From Gelatoporia subvermispora B (Eukaryota > Basidiomycota > Agaricomycetes > Polyporales > Gelatoporiaceae), in NCBI GenBank assembly GCA_000320605.2, contig KB445811.1:302887-353196 (forward strand): 50,310 bases of DNA, in the 5' to 3' direction. The notes under the pieces are model-generated. The model did not search any database, was not told the DNA's origin, and saw only the letters and a list, made by a program, of their open reading frames with translations. Made by a program: the position numbers and the translations under genes. Below, piece by piece: positions 35,208 through 47,114 of this stretch. Position 1 is the first letter of the stretch; every line of letters begins with the position of its first letter.

Positions 35208-35671
35208 GCGCAAGTGGAGGGGGATCCGCAAACAGAACACTCTTTTGCATCATATTTATCACGACATACGTTACGACCGTCATGACCGCAAGTTTCACGC
35301 ACTCTTTCGCCCTGTTGCACTATACCTGTCTGTATCATTATGACGGACACTCTTCTCCATGTTCTCCGCTAGTACGGCATCGCAGTGTTCCATGTAACTG
35401 ACCCATACGCACGTATATCTTGACATGCTACAGATTGATCTTGAATGCAATTTTCTTCGTTTCGCACTCTGCAGCGATGTGAGGAGCCGCACAATTAGCA
35501 TTCTGAATTTCTGCGCGCTTTTCTGTGGCGCGCGGCGAGAAGATGGTGGTAAGTGGCAGGGCGGCCGGCAATTGCCGGGAACTGTACAGCTGGCTCAGCC
35601 ACAGGCAAGCGCGGCACAGCGCTAAGGCAAGGGAATACGGCGCCGCCGCTGCTCAAGACACTCGACTCAAC
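35208..35671. other. 3' flank of myosin and promoter of eL38
   Basis: About 460 nt. GC-rich sequence from about 35510 (cgcgcttttctgtggcgcgcggcg) lies just upstream of the ribosomal protein gene. No other gene is seen. Confidence 0.5.
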
Positions 35672-36113
35672 ATGGTGCGTAACCTATGCTCTTACGCTGC
35701 ACGGCGCATGTATTCACCGCCATGACTCCTATCAGCCCAAGGAAATCCGGGACATCAAGCAGTTCCTCGAGATTGCGAAGAGGAAGGATGCGTCAGGTGC
35801 GCCCGGACTTTGGTGGCATTGGGATAGACGGACGGCTGACTGACCTGGCTGTACTTGCAGCGGCGCGTGTGAAGAAGCTCCCTTCGCGGGTCGCAGGTGG
35901 CAAGGAGCGGACGAAGTTCAAGATTCGCTGCTCACGATACCTCTACACGCTCGCGATTGACGACCCGGAGAAGGCGGAGAAGCTGCAGTCGAGTCTCCCC
36001 CCTGGTGCGTCCGCCCCCTCCCGGTCACTCTGCGTAGCTTATTTAACTTGCTTGCTTTGTGTGGTACAGGTCTCAACGTCCAGGAGGTGAAGAAGGCCCC
36101 CAAAAAGAAGTAA
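35672..36113 (+). CDS. RPL38: 60S ribosomal protein eL38
   Basis: Component of the large cytosolic ribosomal subunit. The start ATG at 35672-35674 is a one-codon exon, a common layout for fungal ribosomal protein genes. After an intron: [20 protein letters not shown] (35738-35796), then [40 protein letters not shown] and LQSSLPPG (35865-36004), then [13 protein letters not shown], stop 36111-36113. Length about 83 residues, as in the family. The short first exon and several introns suggest that 5' intron-based regulation may occur. Confidence 0.95.
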
Positions 36114-36653
36114 ACTCTTGCATCCGCACGGCTTACTCGTGGCTGGTCTCCCGTCTTTGCAGCCCGCCCGCCTCGCGCGGACACCAGGCGGTCTCCGTTC
36201 TCCGTTCACATGGGAATGTATGCTCCATGATAGCTCTATACATGCATACGATCGCTATTGTATTCTACACCTCGGCATGCTGGCTACGCGCGGTTCCTCT
36301 CGGGATATGGCTCTGCACGCTTGGACGGCTGTTGTCCGGCTCCGATCCTCTCCGGCTGTGACGTGTCTGTCCACTTTTGTGAGCTCCCTTTCGACCTGCT
36401 GAGATCTCTTGGCAACGTGCGATGGCACGATTTCAACGCAATGGGCTTGCTCTGCTCATACAGCAGAGGCTGGGCGTCTCACCAGTAATCAAGCCGAGCA
36501 ATTGCACAAGCGCCGCTTTACTGAGGCACTCGCCCGCCGTTTTCGAGAAATACTTCTCGTAATCAGCTATATGCATCGGCGGCCGCTGTACAGCGGAAGT
36601 GAATCGATTCCCATCGACATGCTCAGCGCTTCACGGTGCGGCCCTGAGAGTGC
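36114..36653. other. Convergent 3' flanks of eL38 and the site-2 protease
   Basis: About 540 nt; no gene or repeat recognised. Confidence 0.5.
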
Positions 36654-39123
36654 TCATCGCAAGGCGTTCATGACTCCTAACAGGATACACGCTCCTACGA
36701 GTGACATCGCGGTGACCTGGATCGCGCGCTGTGCCTTCGGCTTCCATGGCACGGAAGTGAGCGCCCTTCGCCCGACATCGGTAGTGTTGGCGGCGTCGAG
36801 CCCGCTTTCCAGAGTTCCCAGACCGCTGAGACCGATACCGTCTATAGGAGTGCCACGGTCGCCCAGCCAATCGAGAAGTGCCTCGAGGAAATGGGCGCCA
36901 TCGAGCGCGGGCAGCGGAAGCAGGTTTAGGAAGTACAGCGAGAGCGTGATCATCTTGAGATAACTTTGGAAATGAAATACGTGTATGCGCGTGAGCCTCA
37001 GCGGAGCGCGCGGGGACGTACGGATTACGCACGAGAAGAACACGTTGACGACCGGAGGCAACTGCAGGGGGAGAAACTCCCATCGCGGGAGCCAGGTACT
37101 CACAGCGACTTGATGGGCGTTTGCGTAATTCGCGATGAGATGATGGAGAGGACGTACTGTCTTCGAGCACTTCGGCGAGCGGCCCGTTCCAGATGAGGAC
37201 TTGATCGGTTGGGTCCGTGCGCGAGCGGAAGGTTATGCGGAAGAGCTCCTGGTCCCCGCGCGGTGCGACGCACAGCGCGCCACCCCCGCAGTCGACGGCA
37301 TTTGTGCAACGCGTGCGTGGGGCAGAGGCCGGGTCGGCCGCTGAAGGCGTGTCGTCGAGAACGGGGAGGGGGTCGACGCATCTGTCCGTGGGCGGCAGGG
37401 CGCGCGTCTGGAAGCACGCGAGCGACGCGGCAGAGCGGTCTGTGGCCGATATCGGGGCAGACGCGCAGCAGGAGTGCGGCTGGGCTGGAAGGAGCGGAGA
37501 TGAGATGAAAGGCATGAATGTGCAGAGCATATACGGAGGCTGACCTTCGAACCATGCGCGGTCGACGCACCAGCCGAGCAACCGCGCAGGCGCAGACGGG
37601 GCGGTCCCCGAGGCTGAGAGGAAGTCAACCCAGGTGTCAGCAGCGGTGCCTGCGTTCATTTGTATCAAGGGCTGATCGTCCAGCTTCAGGATGAGCACGC
37701 CGGGAGGCAGGTGCGTGGCCAGCGGCGAGAGCTTCGGTGCGTTAGTTCGGTATATGCTCACGCCCGCGGAGAAAGTGCAGCCTCACCTCCGCGACACGCG
37801 TCACGACGCGGCCGAAGCGCGCCACGTCCGTGTAGCCTGCGGCGCCCCAGAGGGCGGCACCGAGGCCGAGATGCGCGAGCGCCACGAGGAAGAGGTACAG
37901 GAGGAGGTTGTGGAACGCGCCCGCGGCGATGAGGCGCAGGCGCGCGGGGGCGGGCAGTGCGCGCGTGGCGCTGGCGGGGAGCGCGACGAAGGCGGAGGGG
38001 AGGAGTAGTGTGAGGGAAGCGCCGGTGGAGAGTAGGGGGACGGAATCGCTATTTGCAGAAGATAATCGTCAGTCTCTGGGGCGGGGGTCGATAAGGGAGT
38101 GAGATACATGGCTGCTGTGATGGCGTGCCCGGCCTCGTGGATGACCTGGCTGGCGAGGAGCGCGGCGAGGAGGAGGGGGAGATGTGTGAGAGGCACGGTC
38201 ACGCCTGGAATCTTGAGATGGTCAGAATGAGCGTTGCGCGGGGATAGATACGTAGCTGGAGGAAAATCAACAGCTATTGCTGCATATGTGCATAATGGCT
38301 ATTAGGGATCTAGGTCTGACAAACCGTGAGACTAGCTGCAGGTCATTTGTATCTAGAATATTGTGAGACGTTTCAATTGACATTTTCCAAAGGTCGAATT
38401 GACCCGCAATACGTCAGAACATCGATATATGCGTGATAACATATGTCTGAAGCACCGAGAGACGAGTATCATAGCTTTCATATGAGGGATTCTGTTGGTT
38501 GTATGATGCGATTCAATCATGGATCGATCACGAAGAGCTTGCAGGACAATGCAATCCGTTTCATGATACGCAACACTTACAATGATGTGCAAAGGTAATT
38601 CCGAGCTCGACTGAGGTCCAGTAGTCGCAGCTCCGAAGTCCGCGGGCTCCAGATGCCGCTTGTGACGAACAGTTTGAGCAGGTGCAGAGACCACATCGTG
38701 GAGATGCCCGGACACAGCGTCACGAGCGCCGGAAAGTCCAGAAATCAGTTGTACAGCTGTCCAGAGAAGTAATACAAAGGATCCGAGCATGCCGATTACG
38801 CCCAGGATGCTGCCCAAGTCGTAGAACGCGCCGAGCACGCGTCGGGCGCGCCCCCGTGCGAGGCTCCGCGCGAGCACGTCGTGCGACGCGTTCAGCGCGG
38901 TGCTCTGCACACGGAGGTTTGCCTTCCGAAGAGTGATTGTGAGCGAGCCAGCCTTGATGGTGTCCTGGTCGTACGAGGTGCGGCGCCGGAGGGAGGGAAG
39001 ACCAGGGAGCGGCAGGGGCCCGGACGAGCGAGCGCGACGGAGCAGGAAGAACGCGCCATGCAGCGTGGCCCAGAATACAGAGAAGTAGAACAGCAGGTTG
39101 GTTAGGCCATCGAGGGCGGGCAT
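36654..39123 (-). CDS. S2P: Site-2 intramembrane zinc metalloprotease (M50)
   Basis: Cleaves membrane-anchored transcription factors such as SREBP (the Sre1 sterol/oxygen pathway in basidiomycetes) at the ER/Golgi. The N-terminal part has helices LLFYFSVFWATLHGAFFLL and LGSILGVIGMLGSFVLLLWT (38750-39115). After a long intron (38212-38580) comes PGVTVPLTHLPLLLAALL and the zinc motif HEAGH (38130-38150), then RLIAAGAFHNLLLYLFLVAL, a PDZ-like luminal region with LPPGVLILKLDDQPLI, a Cys-rich stretch (RCTNAVDCGGGALC, 37265-37310), WLPRWEFLPLQLP, and the second metal motif NLLPLPALDGAHFLEAL (36870-36925), where the Asp of LDG is the third ligand. It ends with a last helix and VMNALR; stop 36654-36656. 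The start at 39123 is the first ATG, but open sequence continues a little upstream without an ATG, so an additional 5' exon is possible. Confidence 0.9.
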
Positions 39124-39365
39124 GAAGAGGCCGAGGTGGTCGATGTTGGGGACGAGGAGGACGGCAAGGAGGGCGAGGTCGCTTCACGCGGCTGCCAGCC
39201 GGCGGGGCGGAGGCCACGTGTCTGGTGTTGCCGCAGGGACACGGCGCTATCGCCACCTCCTCTAGACGACGAACTAGCCCTGCTCCCCTTACGCTACTAC
39301 CAGCTGCAGCTCCCTACCCTGCCCAGCCAACGCCGACTGTACCTCACGACCCCGCCGCAGCCATC
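39124..39365. promoter_or_regulatory. Shared divergent promoter of the site-2 protease and YKT6
   Basis: About 240 nt between opposite start codons. The YKT6 side has CT-rich tracts (ctcctctagacg, ctccctaccctgcccag). No specific binding site is claimed. Confidence 0.5.
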
Positions 39366-40162
39366 ATGAAGATCTACGCGCTCTCGATCCTCGTCGCGCC
39401 GCCCGGCAAGACCGCGACGGTTCTCAGCAGCGCGTCGGACCTGTCCTCGTTCTCGTTCTACCAGCGCGGTTCCGTCGGCGAGTTCATGGCCTTCTTTGCG
39501 CGCACCATCGCCGAGCGCACGCCGCAGGGCCAGCGGCAGAGCGTTCAGGAGAATAACTATACCGCGCACGTCTACAACCGCGGCGGCGCGGAGCAGCTCA
39601 CCGGTGCGTCCCGCCCTTACCTTTACGTCCCGCTCGACGCTAACGGCGCGATGCGCGCACAGCGGTCATCGTCACGGACCAGGAGTACCCCGTCCGCCCC
39701 GCGTTCTCGCTGCTCACGAAGCTGCTCGAGGACTTCACCGCAAAGGTCCCCACGTCATCCTACAGCACGCCCGCGAGCATCTCGTTCCCGGAGATCAACA
39801 ACTACCTGCAGAAGTACCAGGACCCGCGGCAGGCGGACGCGATCATGCGCGTGCAGCAGGAGCTTGACGAGACCAAGATCATTCTGGTACGTCCTTGTCT
39901 GCCTTACTGCGCCGAGGGATAACGCTAACGACTGCGCATGCGCATATGTACGTACAGCACAAGACAATAGAGTCGGTGCTCCAGCGCGGAGAGAAGATCA
40001 ACGACCTCGTCGATCGGTCGCAGGCGCTGTCCGCGCAGAGCAAGATGTTCTACAAGACCGCGAAAAAGGTGCGTCCCTCTACCCATCCTGTTTCCGTGTC
40101 TGCGCGTGCTTGATGCCTCTCTTTCTTCGCCGCAGCAAAATTCGTGCTGTGTTGTCATGTAG
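39366..40162 (+). CDS. YKT6: R-SNARE Ykt6
   Basis: Prenylated SNARE acting in ER-Golgi, endosome-vacuole and autophagosome fusion. Four exons: longin domain [20 protein letters not shown] with [20 protein letters not shown] and [14 protein letters not shown] (39366-39602), [20 protein letters not shown] and [18 protein letters not shown] (39662-39885), SNARE helix [20 protein letters not shown] (39958-40067), and a last exon QNSCCVVM (40136-40162). The terminal C-C-V-V-M is the expected palmitoylation/farnesylation motif (CaaX = CVVM). About 200 residues, the usual length. The start at 39366 directly begins the longin domain; the longer upstream frame is unspliced read-through. The stop is at 40160-40162. 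Confidence 0.95.
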
Positions 40163-41240
40163 AATGCGAGCGGGCGACCATCTGCCGCGTGTGCGGCGGC
40201 TTGTGATACCCGGCGGCTTCGGTGTACATAATGTTCACGACGAGATGCGGGTGGCAGGTGGGGGCGCGGGGGTGGGACGGACGCTGGATGTAATCATAGT
40301 TTCGAGCTGCTATACACTACGTGCATCTAGTGCGGACCTGCGCGCGTGGTTCACGTTGCGGTGCCGCGACCCCGCTGATTTTCATCTCCGGGACGTCATC
40401 AGGGTTGTATAATAAGGTTTGCTCGCGGCTTGGAATCGACACCTTGGTCGTATGGTCCACATGAACAATTGATGATCCCCGGTTTAGGACGCTGGTGATT
40501 GAGTGATATCTCTGCACTCGCATCGACTTCCTGGCTCGTAACAACGCCATCGGTATGCAATACGAGGTGATGATCCTGGGGACTAGGACGCCAGCGATTG
40601 AGCGATGTCTTTTTACTCGTCTTGACTTTCTGGCTCGTAACAATGCCGCCAGTGCACAACATGACGTGGCTGATCGCCTCTCATCTACGAACTCCTAACA
40701 TGGAGGACGTTGGCGGTCGTGTACACAAATATGATATCAATAGAAGTGCTGCGTGGACTTCCATTCAGCGAAGATCCAGTGCGGTGTCTGGCCGAACTGT
40801 ATGCACGAGATAGGTAGGTACATACTGCTCTTCTGGTGATAATTTTCGCACATCGTATGTCCTTATCGATGATATGTCCCGACAGTTGCTATGGAAGTTG
40901 GTTTACTGTTAAACCCTTCGGGATGAGTCTTCATCGCCATGCGCAAAGTTATAGAGACTGCGACCACGAACGTTCTACCCATCTCTCTTCTTCCCTCATC
41001 TTACAGCTTACAGTTTCCACGCCCCAACGATCTGCATAATCCTCCACGCCCAAGCTCTTATTGATGATATTGGCCGCTAATCCTCCCGAACCGAAGCAGA
41101 TTGGGAACAGGCTCTCAGAGGTCAAATTACTGTCTCTACTCTAAGCTGCGTCTTGGGGGGTACTTGGGCTCAGGATATGCTGCTCATATTCGCGCCTACA
41201 ATGTGCAGCTTGAAATAGAGTAGCGCGAAATCTTTTCTAG
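40163..41240. other. Intergenic with imperfect tandem repeat
   Basis: About 1.1 kb between YKT6 and the RGS gene. It contains the two-copy repeat listed separately. Otherwise only short frames without family signatures are seen; a missing 5' exon of the RGS gene could lie here. Confidence 0.5.
40471..40667 (+). repeat. Two imperfect tandem copies of a ~98-99 nt unit
   Basis: Copy 1 is 40471-40568 and copy 2 is 40569-40667. Both start gatgatcc, then aggacgc, gattgag, and share ctggctcgtaacaa followed by gcc. The period is 98-99 nt, with roughly a quarter of positions changed. The nature of the unit is unknown; a third copy was not seen. Confidence 0.75.
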
Positions 41241-43053
41241 GTGGTTCGTCTTATATTTGCTTTAGCGGGTAAGCTTGCGTTGATCATCCCTCGAAGTTCA
41301 CGCCTAGTATGCGTTCTTCCGAGTAGCCGAGAGATCATTGAATACCTCACGTCTTCGACATCCCGGAATGACGAAAAGATACACCCGACATTGGCTCTCT
41401 CGACAATGGCCACTGAACAAGAGGCTAGAAATTGGTGTCAAGCATTGTTATCTACGCATCTGATTGAGGACCCATGCTCGACATCTCAAAAAATCTTCGC
41501 CAAATCTGGGAACTACACGTTGACACCTAAAGGACTCCATATTCTGGAGCAGCTCATGAATATCAACGACATCCAAAATCCTACTCTGCGGAAATTGTTC
41601 AACTTGCGATCGATTCCTCGCAAAATACTCCACCTGCAACGTCGACCCGCAGACAACAGCATCGTTTTCTCTAAATCCATGATTACGACTCTCTTCCGCT
41701 ACTTCGCCGGACCACGCCCTCATCGTGTCGATACACGTTCTCATTCTATGCATGGTGATGTGGAACATAGTATCCCGCTTAGTTCAATCAAACTGGCTTC
41801 GACTAATGTCCTGAATGTCTCAACTTATGCGGATTGTTTCTTTGCGCAGACCGCTTTGGACTGGCTCTGCAATTTCATCATGATATTCGGAAACGAAGAG
41901 GCAGAAATGATAGCGGCACATTTTGTGAAATATGAACTCATTTATGAAGTCCAATACCCGGTCAAATATGGCAGCCTTGCTGAAGCTTGGGACGACAGCA
42001 TGCTGAGACAGAGACGTGAGGAGGCAACTATGTATATCCACGAGATTGGCCCAGATTTGAGGGCGCGGGTAAGCTGTACTACCTTCTAGGTTCATTGTCC
42101 CAGATATTGATTATTTTTGGAGCATAGCATACTGCAGGTTTCTGTACTCATGATGCAGCAGTGTATGAGATCACTGAGAAGGGTGCTAGGGTTTCACAAT
42201 GGAATATGTACGGGCTCTTTTAACCTTTTTGTGAGGAGCCACTAAAGGGCGCAGAGAAGTTATCAGAGACGGCGCCTCTGATGTGGATATGCTGCTCTCT
42301 TCAACTCGTCCACTCATTTCTCCCAGATTTCGTTCCGAGTCCGAGTGTCTTAATTGTATTCTTAGAGATGCAGTTCTCTGCCCACTCTTCGTGAGGTTCA
42401 CCGGCAGCCAGGATTTCGATAACAGCATGTCCTTCTATATGGACATGCAAGGACTTCGGTACGTGTGGCTTGATTCGTTACCGTCTGTAGTCTACATACT
42501 GAGGAACCTTATTTTTAGATTCCATCGTGTCGTCACAGCCGAGATACCGCCTCCAGTTGAAGATGCAGTTCATCATATGTACGAGCTGTATCTTGCACCA
42601 TCTTGCACCAAACGGCTGAACTTGGGTGACAACATTTCTGTGGAGCTTCACGCCTACCTCGGTGACATCATGGCGACCGCAAACTGCGAGGGGCGCGATC
42701 ACGTTGTTATAAGAGGAGAGCAACCGATGGCATTCAGTGACACGCAGCTTCATTTAATGTCTCGTTTACTCACTCGTTTACAAGGCCACATATCCAAGAT
42801 TTTGACAGCAAAGTTCGCATCCGAGGTCCGTATATATTTATTTGCTATTTCATAGCTTGAAATTGTTTTTGAACAGTTCATCAACGCACCGTATTTCTTC
42901 GCACTCAAGAAAGGACGTTATGAAAAATTTGAAATCACTGCCGACGCTGCTAGCAGCCTGGAGCAACATGCTTCACGAGAGGAGGAGTGGCGTCATTGCG
43001 TATACATCAGCATTTCAAAAAAGGCGCTTGTCAAATCCGGATACTTAGATTAA
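41241..43053 (+). CDS. Regulator of G-protein signalling (RGS) with DEP region, N-terminus uncertain
   Basis: Fungal RGS proteins (Sst2/FlbA type) combine DEP repeats with an RGS domain that accelerates GTP hydrolysis on G-alpha subunits. Visible: STMATEQEARNWCQALLSTH and LIEDP..GNYTLTPKGLHILEQ (41395-41560), the end of a fungal DEP repeat; ITTLFRYFAGPRPHRV (41685-41730); a second DEP-like part (ALDWLCNFIMIFGNEEAEMI; HTAGFCTHDAAVYEITEKGA, 42129-42195); then the RGS domain: LNCILRDAVLCPLFVRFTGS (42350-42410), MSFYMDMQGL-RFHRVVTAEI (42428-42550), FINAPYFFALKKGRYEKFEI (42877-42936), ending KSGYLD, stop 43051-43053. Introns near 42070, 42210, 42459 and 42822 restore the frame. The first half of the first DEP repeat is not found. 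Start candidates are 41241 and 41406, or a missed upstream exon, or a truncated gene. It is convergent with DUF6534-E. Confidence 0.75.
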
Positions 43054-44027
43054 ATGTTACGCGACGAGTTTCCGCGATCGCAAAACATCGACGGACTTCA
43101 GTAATAATGCACATTTACGGGCTTACAGCCAAACTCAAATGTATGAGCGTAGTAAGATTCAGACACTTCCCTGTCGCGTGTGAAATCGTGCAGACGCGGG
43201 TAAGGCAGAGTCCCCCAGACTACTTCTAAAAGAGCCTTCGCGACTCCTCCTCCTCCTCCTGCTGTCGGTTGGTAATCGGCACCATTCTGGGCATATACTT
43301 TTCATACACCGCTCTTGAGCGTGTGAGCGATCAAGCGCGCGAGGGACACGTCAATATGATGACTTGTATGCGCGATCTCTCGTAGACCAAGCTTCCTCCA
43401 TGACCTGTTACCTTTCTCCGTGTCTCGTCATCAGGCAAATATGAAGTCCATTGGCGTGCCGTACACGTCGTTCAGGGTTCTTGCTGCGGTTCTGGCACGT
43501 TTGCGATGCCGCCGATGCGTGGAAGATGCTGGTAGACCTTACGGGGGTAGGCTCACAGCGTTCAAGTCAAGTCGACTTTTCCTGGTGCTAGTCATTTCGA
43601 ATACAACCCTGATTAAATTGCCATAATGGTTGCAAGATCTTGCGGTCCGTTACCAGTGAACACTGAAGGTGAGTTTCCGAGAAGGGAGTCGATATCAGCT
43701 GAGCAGTACATGCCGCGCGCCAAAGGGTGGCAGGCGTCAATAAGTGGAAATTCATGCCCGACTGGTCGCGAGATTCTACCAACCAAATCTGTCTGCTTGG
43801 CAGTATAGACCTGGATTTCGGGCATGTACACACTCAAGAGGGACGTCAACCATAGTCTAGACGACATTATCATTTCTTCGAGACCTTGATGAACTTCAGT
43901 GGGGGGATGTCCACCGTCATACCATTATTTAATGGCGGACCACAATGTATATTGTCAACACACTCATTATTATTCTGTAAGAGATTTGCTACAGCCATTG
44001 AGATGATGCGTTTCCACTTCCAGCTCA
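43054..44027. other. Intergenic between RGS and DUF6534-E
   Basis: About 970 nt between convergent genes. A CTC/CTG trinucleotide run lies at about 43238-43263. Short frames on both strands show no recognised family. Confidence 0.5.
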
Positions 44028-45978
44028 TCAAACAGATTCTTTTTGCCCACTTTGTAACGTTAGGGGTGCTTCATCGAGGGTTGCAGTATCTGTTGGGACC
44101 ACGATAAAGCGCAATTCACCTTCAGTACCTGGCCACTGCAGAGGTGATAAAGTAATGCATGTTGGATCACAAGGAGTGCTGACACCTATCACCTTCCGTA
44201 AATGTTGTCTTCCGTTCAATGACGCTAACAAGGCGTTGAGAAGGACTAACGGACGTCAGTGGGAGAAGATGTCTCCGTTTTTATGCTACTCACGGCTCGG
44301 AGTGGCGCAAAAGAATGTCAGGTATACACGATTGCTATCCATGGTGACCCACTGGTATATGATATTGAGTTCCAGCAACTAGCACAAGCCGATACCCATG
44401 CTCACTGTTACGAACGACGCGAGGGTGAAGAGGCTGACTGCATTGTCAGTGCTGCGACTGTCTTTATAGATATGCCGCAAACCTCGAAAGACTTCCAGTG
44501 CTGACACAATACACCATTAATTTCCGGAGAGTGGAATCAGTCCTGATAATCGAAGAAAGATTAATCTGTCAATATCAAGCGTAGTGAGCATGAACATAAC
44601 TTACCTCGGGACGCCAGTGCGACTCCTCCATAGCAGTACTGTTTGCGAGGCTGCGACTACACTATCTCCGACCACACTGATGGCAATTCCGACGAAGAGA
44701 CTGACCTGTGGAGGAGTATGATTCATCAGCGTTCATGAATAGCAAGTCGTGAGTAAGATCGGGATATACATGATAGTGCCGAGTCGAACTTCCATGCGAT
44801 CGCAGGTGTTGCAAACTGGTAGAGGTCTATCAGCGACCGATAGATACTTGTTGCCCAGCATCTCACTCGTATACGAGAAATTCTATAAGCCATTTTAGTG
44901 TTTCACGAGAATCCATTATGCATGCAGGCCTACCAAGAGCAACACCTGTTTCAGTAATGAATCGTGCACAAGTGAGTAATGGAACCACATTTTGATTGTT
45001 CCGACTTTTCACAGTACCAATTTCCGCTGTAGACAGCAACATCTAGCATAACAGACGCTCAGGATCAGATGTGCACTGTGTGATAGAACTGACTGACAAT
45101 CATTGCGGGAAGTATCCACTTTTTGCCGCTGACTATGGCACATATGGGGTGCAGAGTTAGCAAGTATCGGAGCATCAGAAAATTGGCGGGGTTGGCGTAC
45201 GTATCCAGATGCGGAAGGCGAATAAGCTGAGATCAATGTCAGGATATGTCTGTATATAATATGGCAAATCGGTGGTGCAACCTTCTGACAGCAAAGTTTA
45301 TGACGGACTGAAGCAGCATGTGAGTAACACGGAAACATATCGAGAATCAGGTCGATATGTCACCGTAACCGGTAGGACTGCCTATTGCAAGTCTGGTTGA
45401 GTACAAATAGAGGCCGTATGGCATTCGCGCTCACAACGATACTCCTGAGCACATGGTGAATATACCAAACTGGTCAACAATGTCACGGAACAGATTACGT
45501 ACCAAGGCAAGATCGTCAGAGCATGGGTATCGCCCCACTCGAAAATAACTTCTGTCCACATGCCATGACAAATCAGTGCTTCATGAAAAGTTACTAACAT
45601 CCTATGCGTGACGTAGGATCAGTACGAATAGCAAACAACAAGGCAATTCGAACCAGATGAAGGCAATCTGTGCTAGGTCCTGAGCAGTGATCTCAATCCC
45701 GGGATTGGCTCAAACATACCGAACACTTCATCGCCCTCGTATCCGAGGGAGATCTTTGGTAGTAGAGGTATGTTTGAACGAGTAGACTGCCATATGATCT
45801 TTGTGACAATGAGACCGCTGAGTATATCCGGCACGGGAAGACTCTGGCGCACATGGAAACAAAGACGACACCTATATGTGTTGAGCGTGGTCAACAATGG
45901 AGCCAGGAGGACACGATAAGTTGATCACACGTACCTATCAAGAACGCTCCCAGAGTGTTCGCCAGGGTGGTGCTCATT
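44028..45978 (-). CDS. DUF6534 seven-helix membrane protein, paralogue E
   Basis: Start MSTTLANTLGAFLIG at 45978. Microexon 45853-45871 (VVFVSI), then SYGSLLVQTYLYYQRSPSDT (45735-45800), FHEALICHGMWTEVIFEW and THALTILPW (45500-45595), FAFRIW (about 45205-45225), SGKKWILPAMIV (45105-45140), LFVGIAISVVGDSVVAASQT and VLLWRSRTGVPR (44600-44690), RTDSTLRKLMVYCVSTGSLS (44480-44540), WVTMDSNRVYLTFFCATPS (44290-44350), NALLASLNGRQHLRKV (44195-44245), and a hydrophilic tail ending LQSGQKESV, stop 44028-44030. It belongs to the C/D subgroup but lies about 18 kb away, beyond the housekeeping block. No lesion was found in the exons checked. Function unknown. Confidence 0.8.
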
Positions 45979-47114
45979 CTGAAATGCACCAGTGCAGAGC
46001 GTGAAAGGACTTATGGCCAAGCACAAGTCAAACGGGGAGAGAAGAGAAAGATGGCGCGCCACTGTACCAGTCGAGGAATCCGCCTTTTGAGGCGCCATAT
46101 TTATCACCCGCAGTCCAGGAAAACATCTATGAAACATGCCAGCAAGTTGTAATAGTCTTATCCTGTTATCCGATGCCTCGTAGGACAGGATGCACTTCGC
46201 CTTCATCATGAAATGATGAGAAGAACGTCTTAGGGGGTGGTATCACTGGCGGTATCAGTCAGCATGTCATGACGGACCACACATTGAAACCAGTGACCGT
46301 ATTTTTACGTGAATAGGACCATGAGGTTGCTATTTGCGCATACATTTTGGCTCCTTGCCTAGGCGAACATTTGCAGCACCGAGACATCGACAGATGGTCG
46401 CTGAGATATCGACATATCGAACTATCAGATGAGAAACGCCCCTCATCAAGAATGGAAGCAGGACGAGATATCAATACACCGGGCAGGCTTGACGAGCACG
46501 GATTACGGTTCAGGTATCCAAGTATGTACGTCTCATACCACCGATTGGGAGTGCAGACTGGGTGAATGCCGAGCGTACCTAAAACAGTCATAAATGTGTC
46601 CCAGACTCCCAACTCAACGACCACTTCTGACTAGTCACCAACCACTACAGCAATAGGTCGCCGTAGCGACATTGATGGTTTCTACGAGGTCCACAAGGAC
46701 CCAGGCACACAACATGGTTCTATGGCGCGAGCGAGGGATGACAAGGTTGAACCAGCTGCAGCACGATTCAATACGGCGGGAACTTCTCTACCTAACCGTG
46801 GGAACCAAAAAGCGCTTGAAGTGAGTGCCTATTTATTTTCGGCAGGGCCAGTACCTACACTCGGGGTATAATCCCAGGAAAGCCGCGTCTACCGGCGAGT
46901 ATTCCGTCGAAAACACCTTGCTTCCCTCCCGAAAGCTATTGATGTTTTGCTCATCCAGTCCATACCTTTTGACAGACATCCACTAAAGCTGCATTATCAG
47001 GGACCCAGGAGGACAAGTTTGGCGCCTCACGGTGGACGAGCGGTCAAAGCCTCGGTATGATGGTCCAGTCACTGGCTTGTCTCGCATTTGATGATCTATC
47101 TCATAGGTGACGTG

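Noticed and set aside
39225..40412. 395-codon open frame as a longer YKT6 or a separate gene
   Set aside because: It reads through three introns and starts before the longin domain; the spliced model gives a normal 200-residue Ykt6 with CaaX end.
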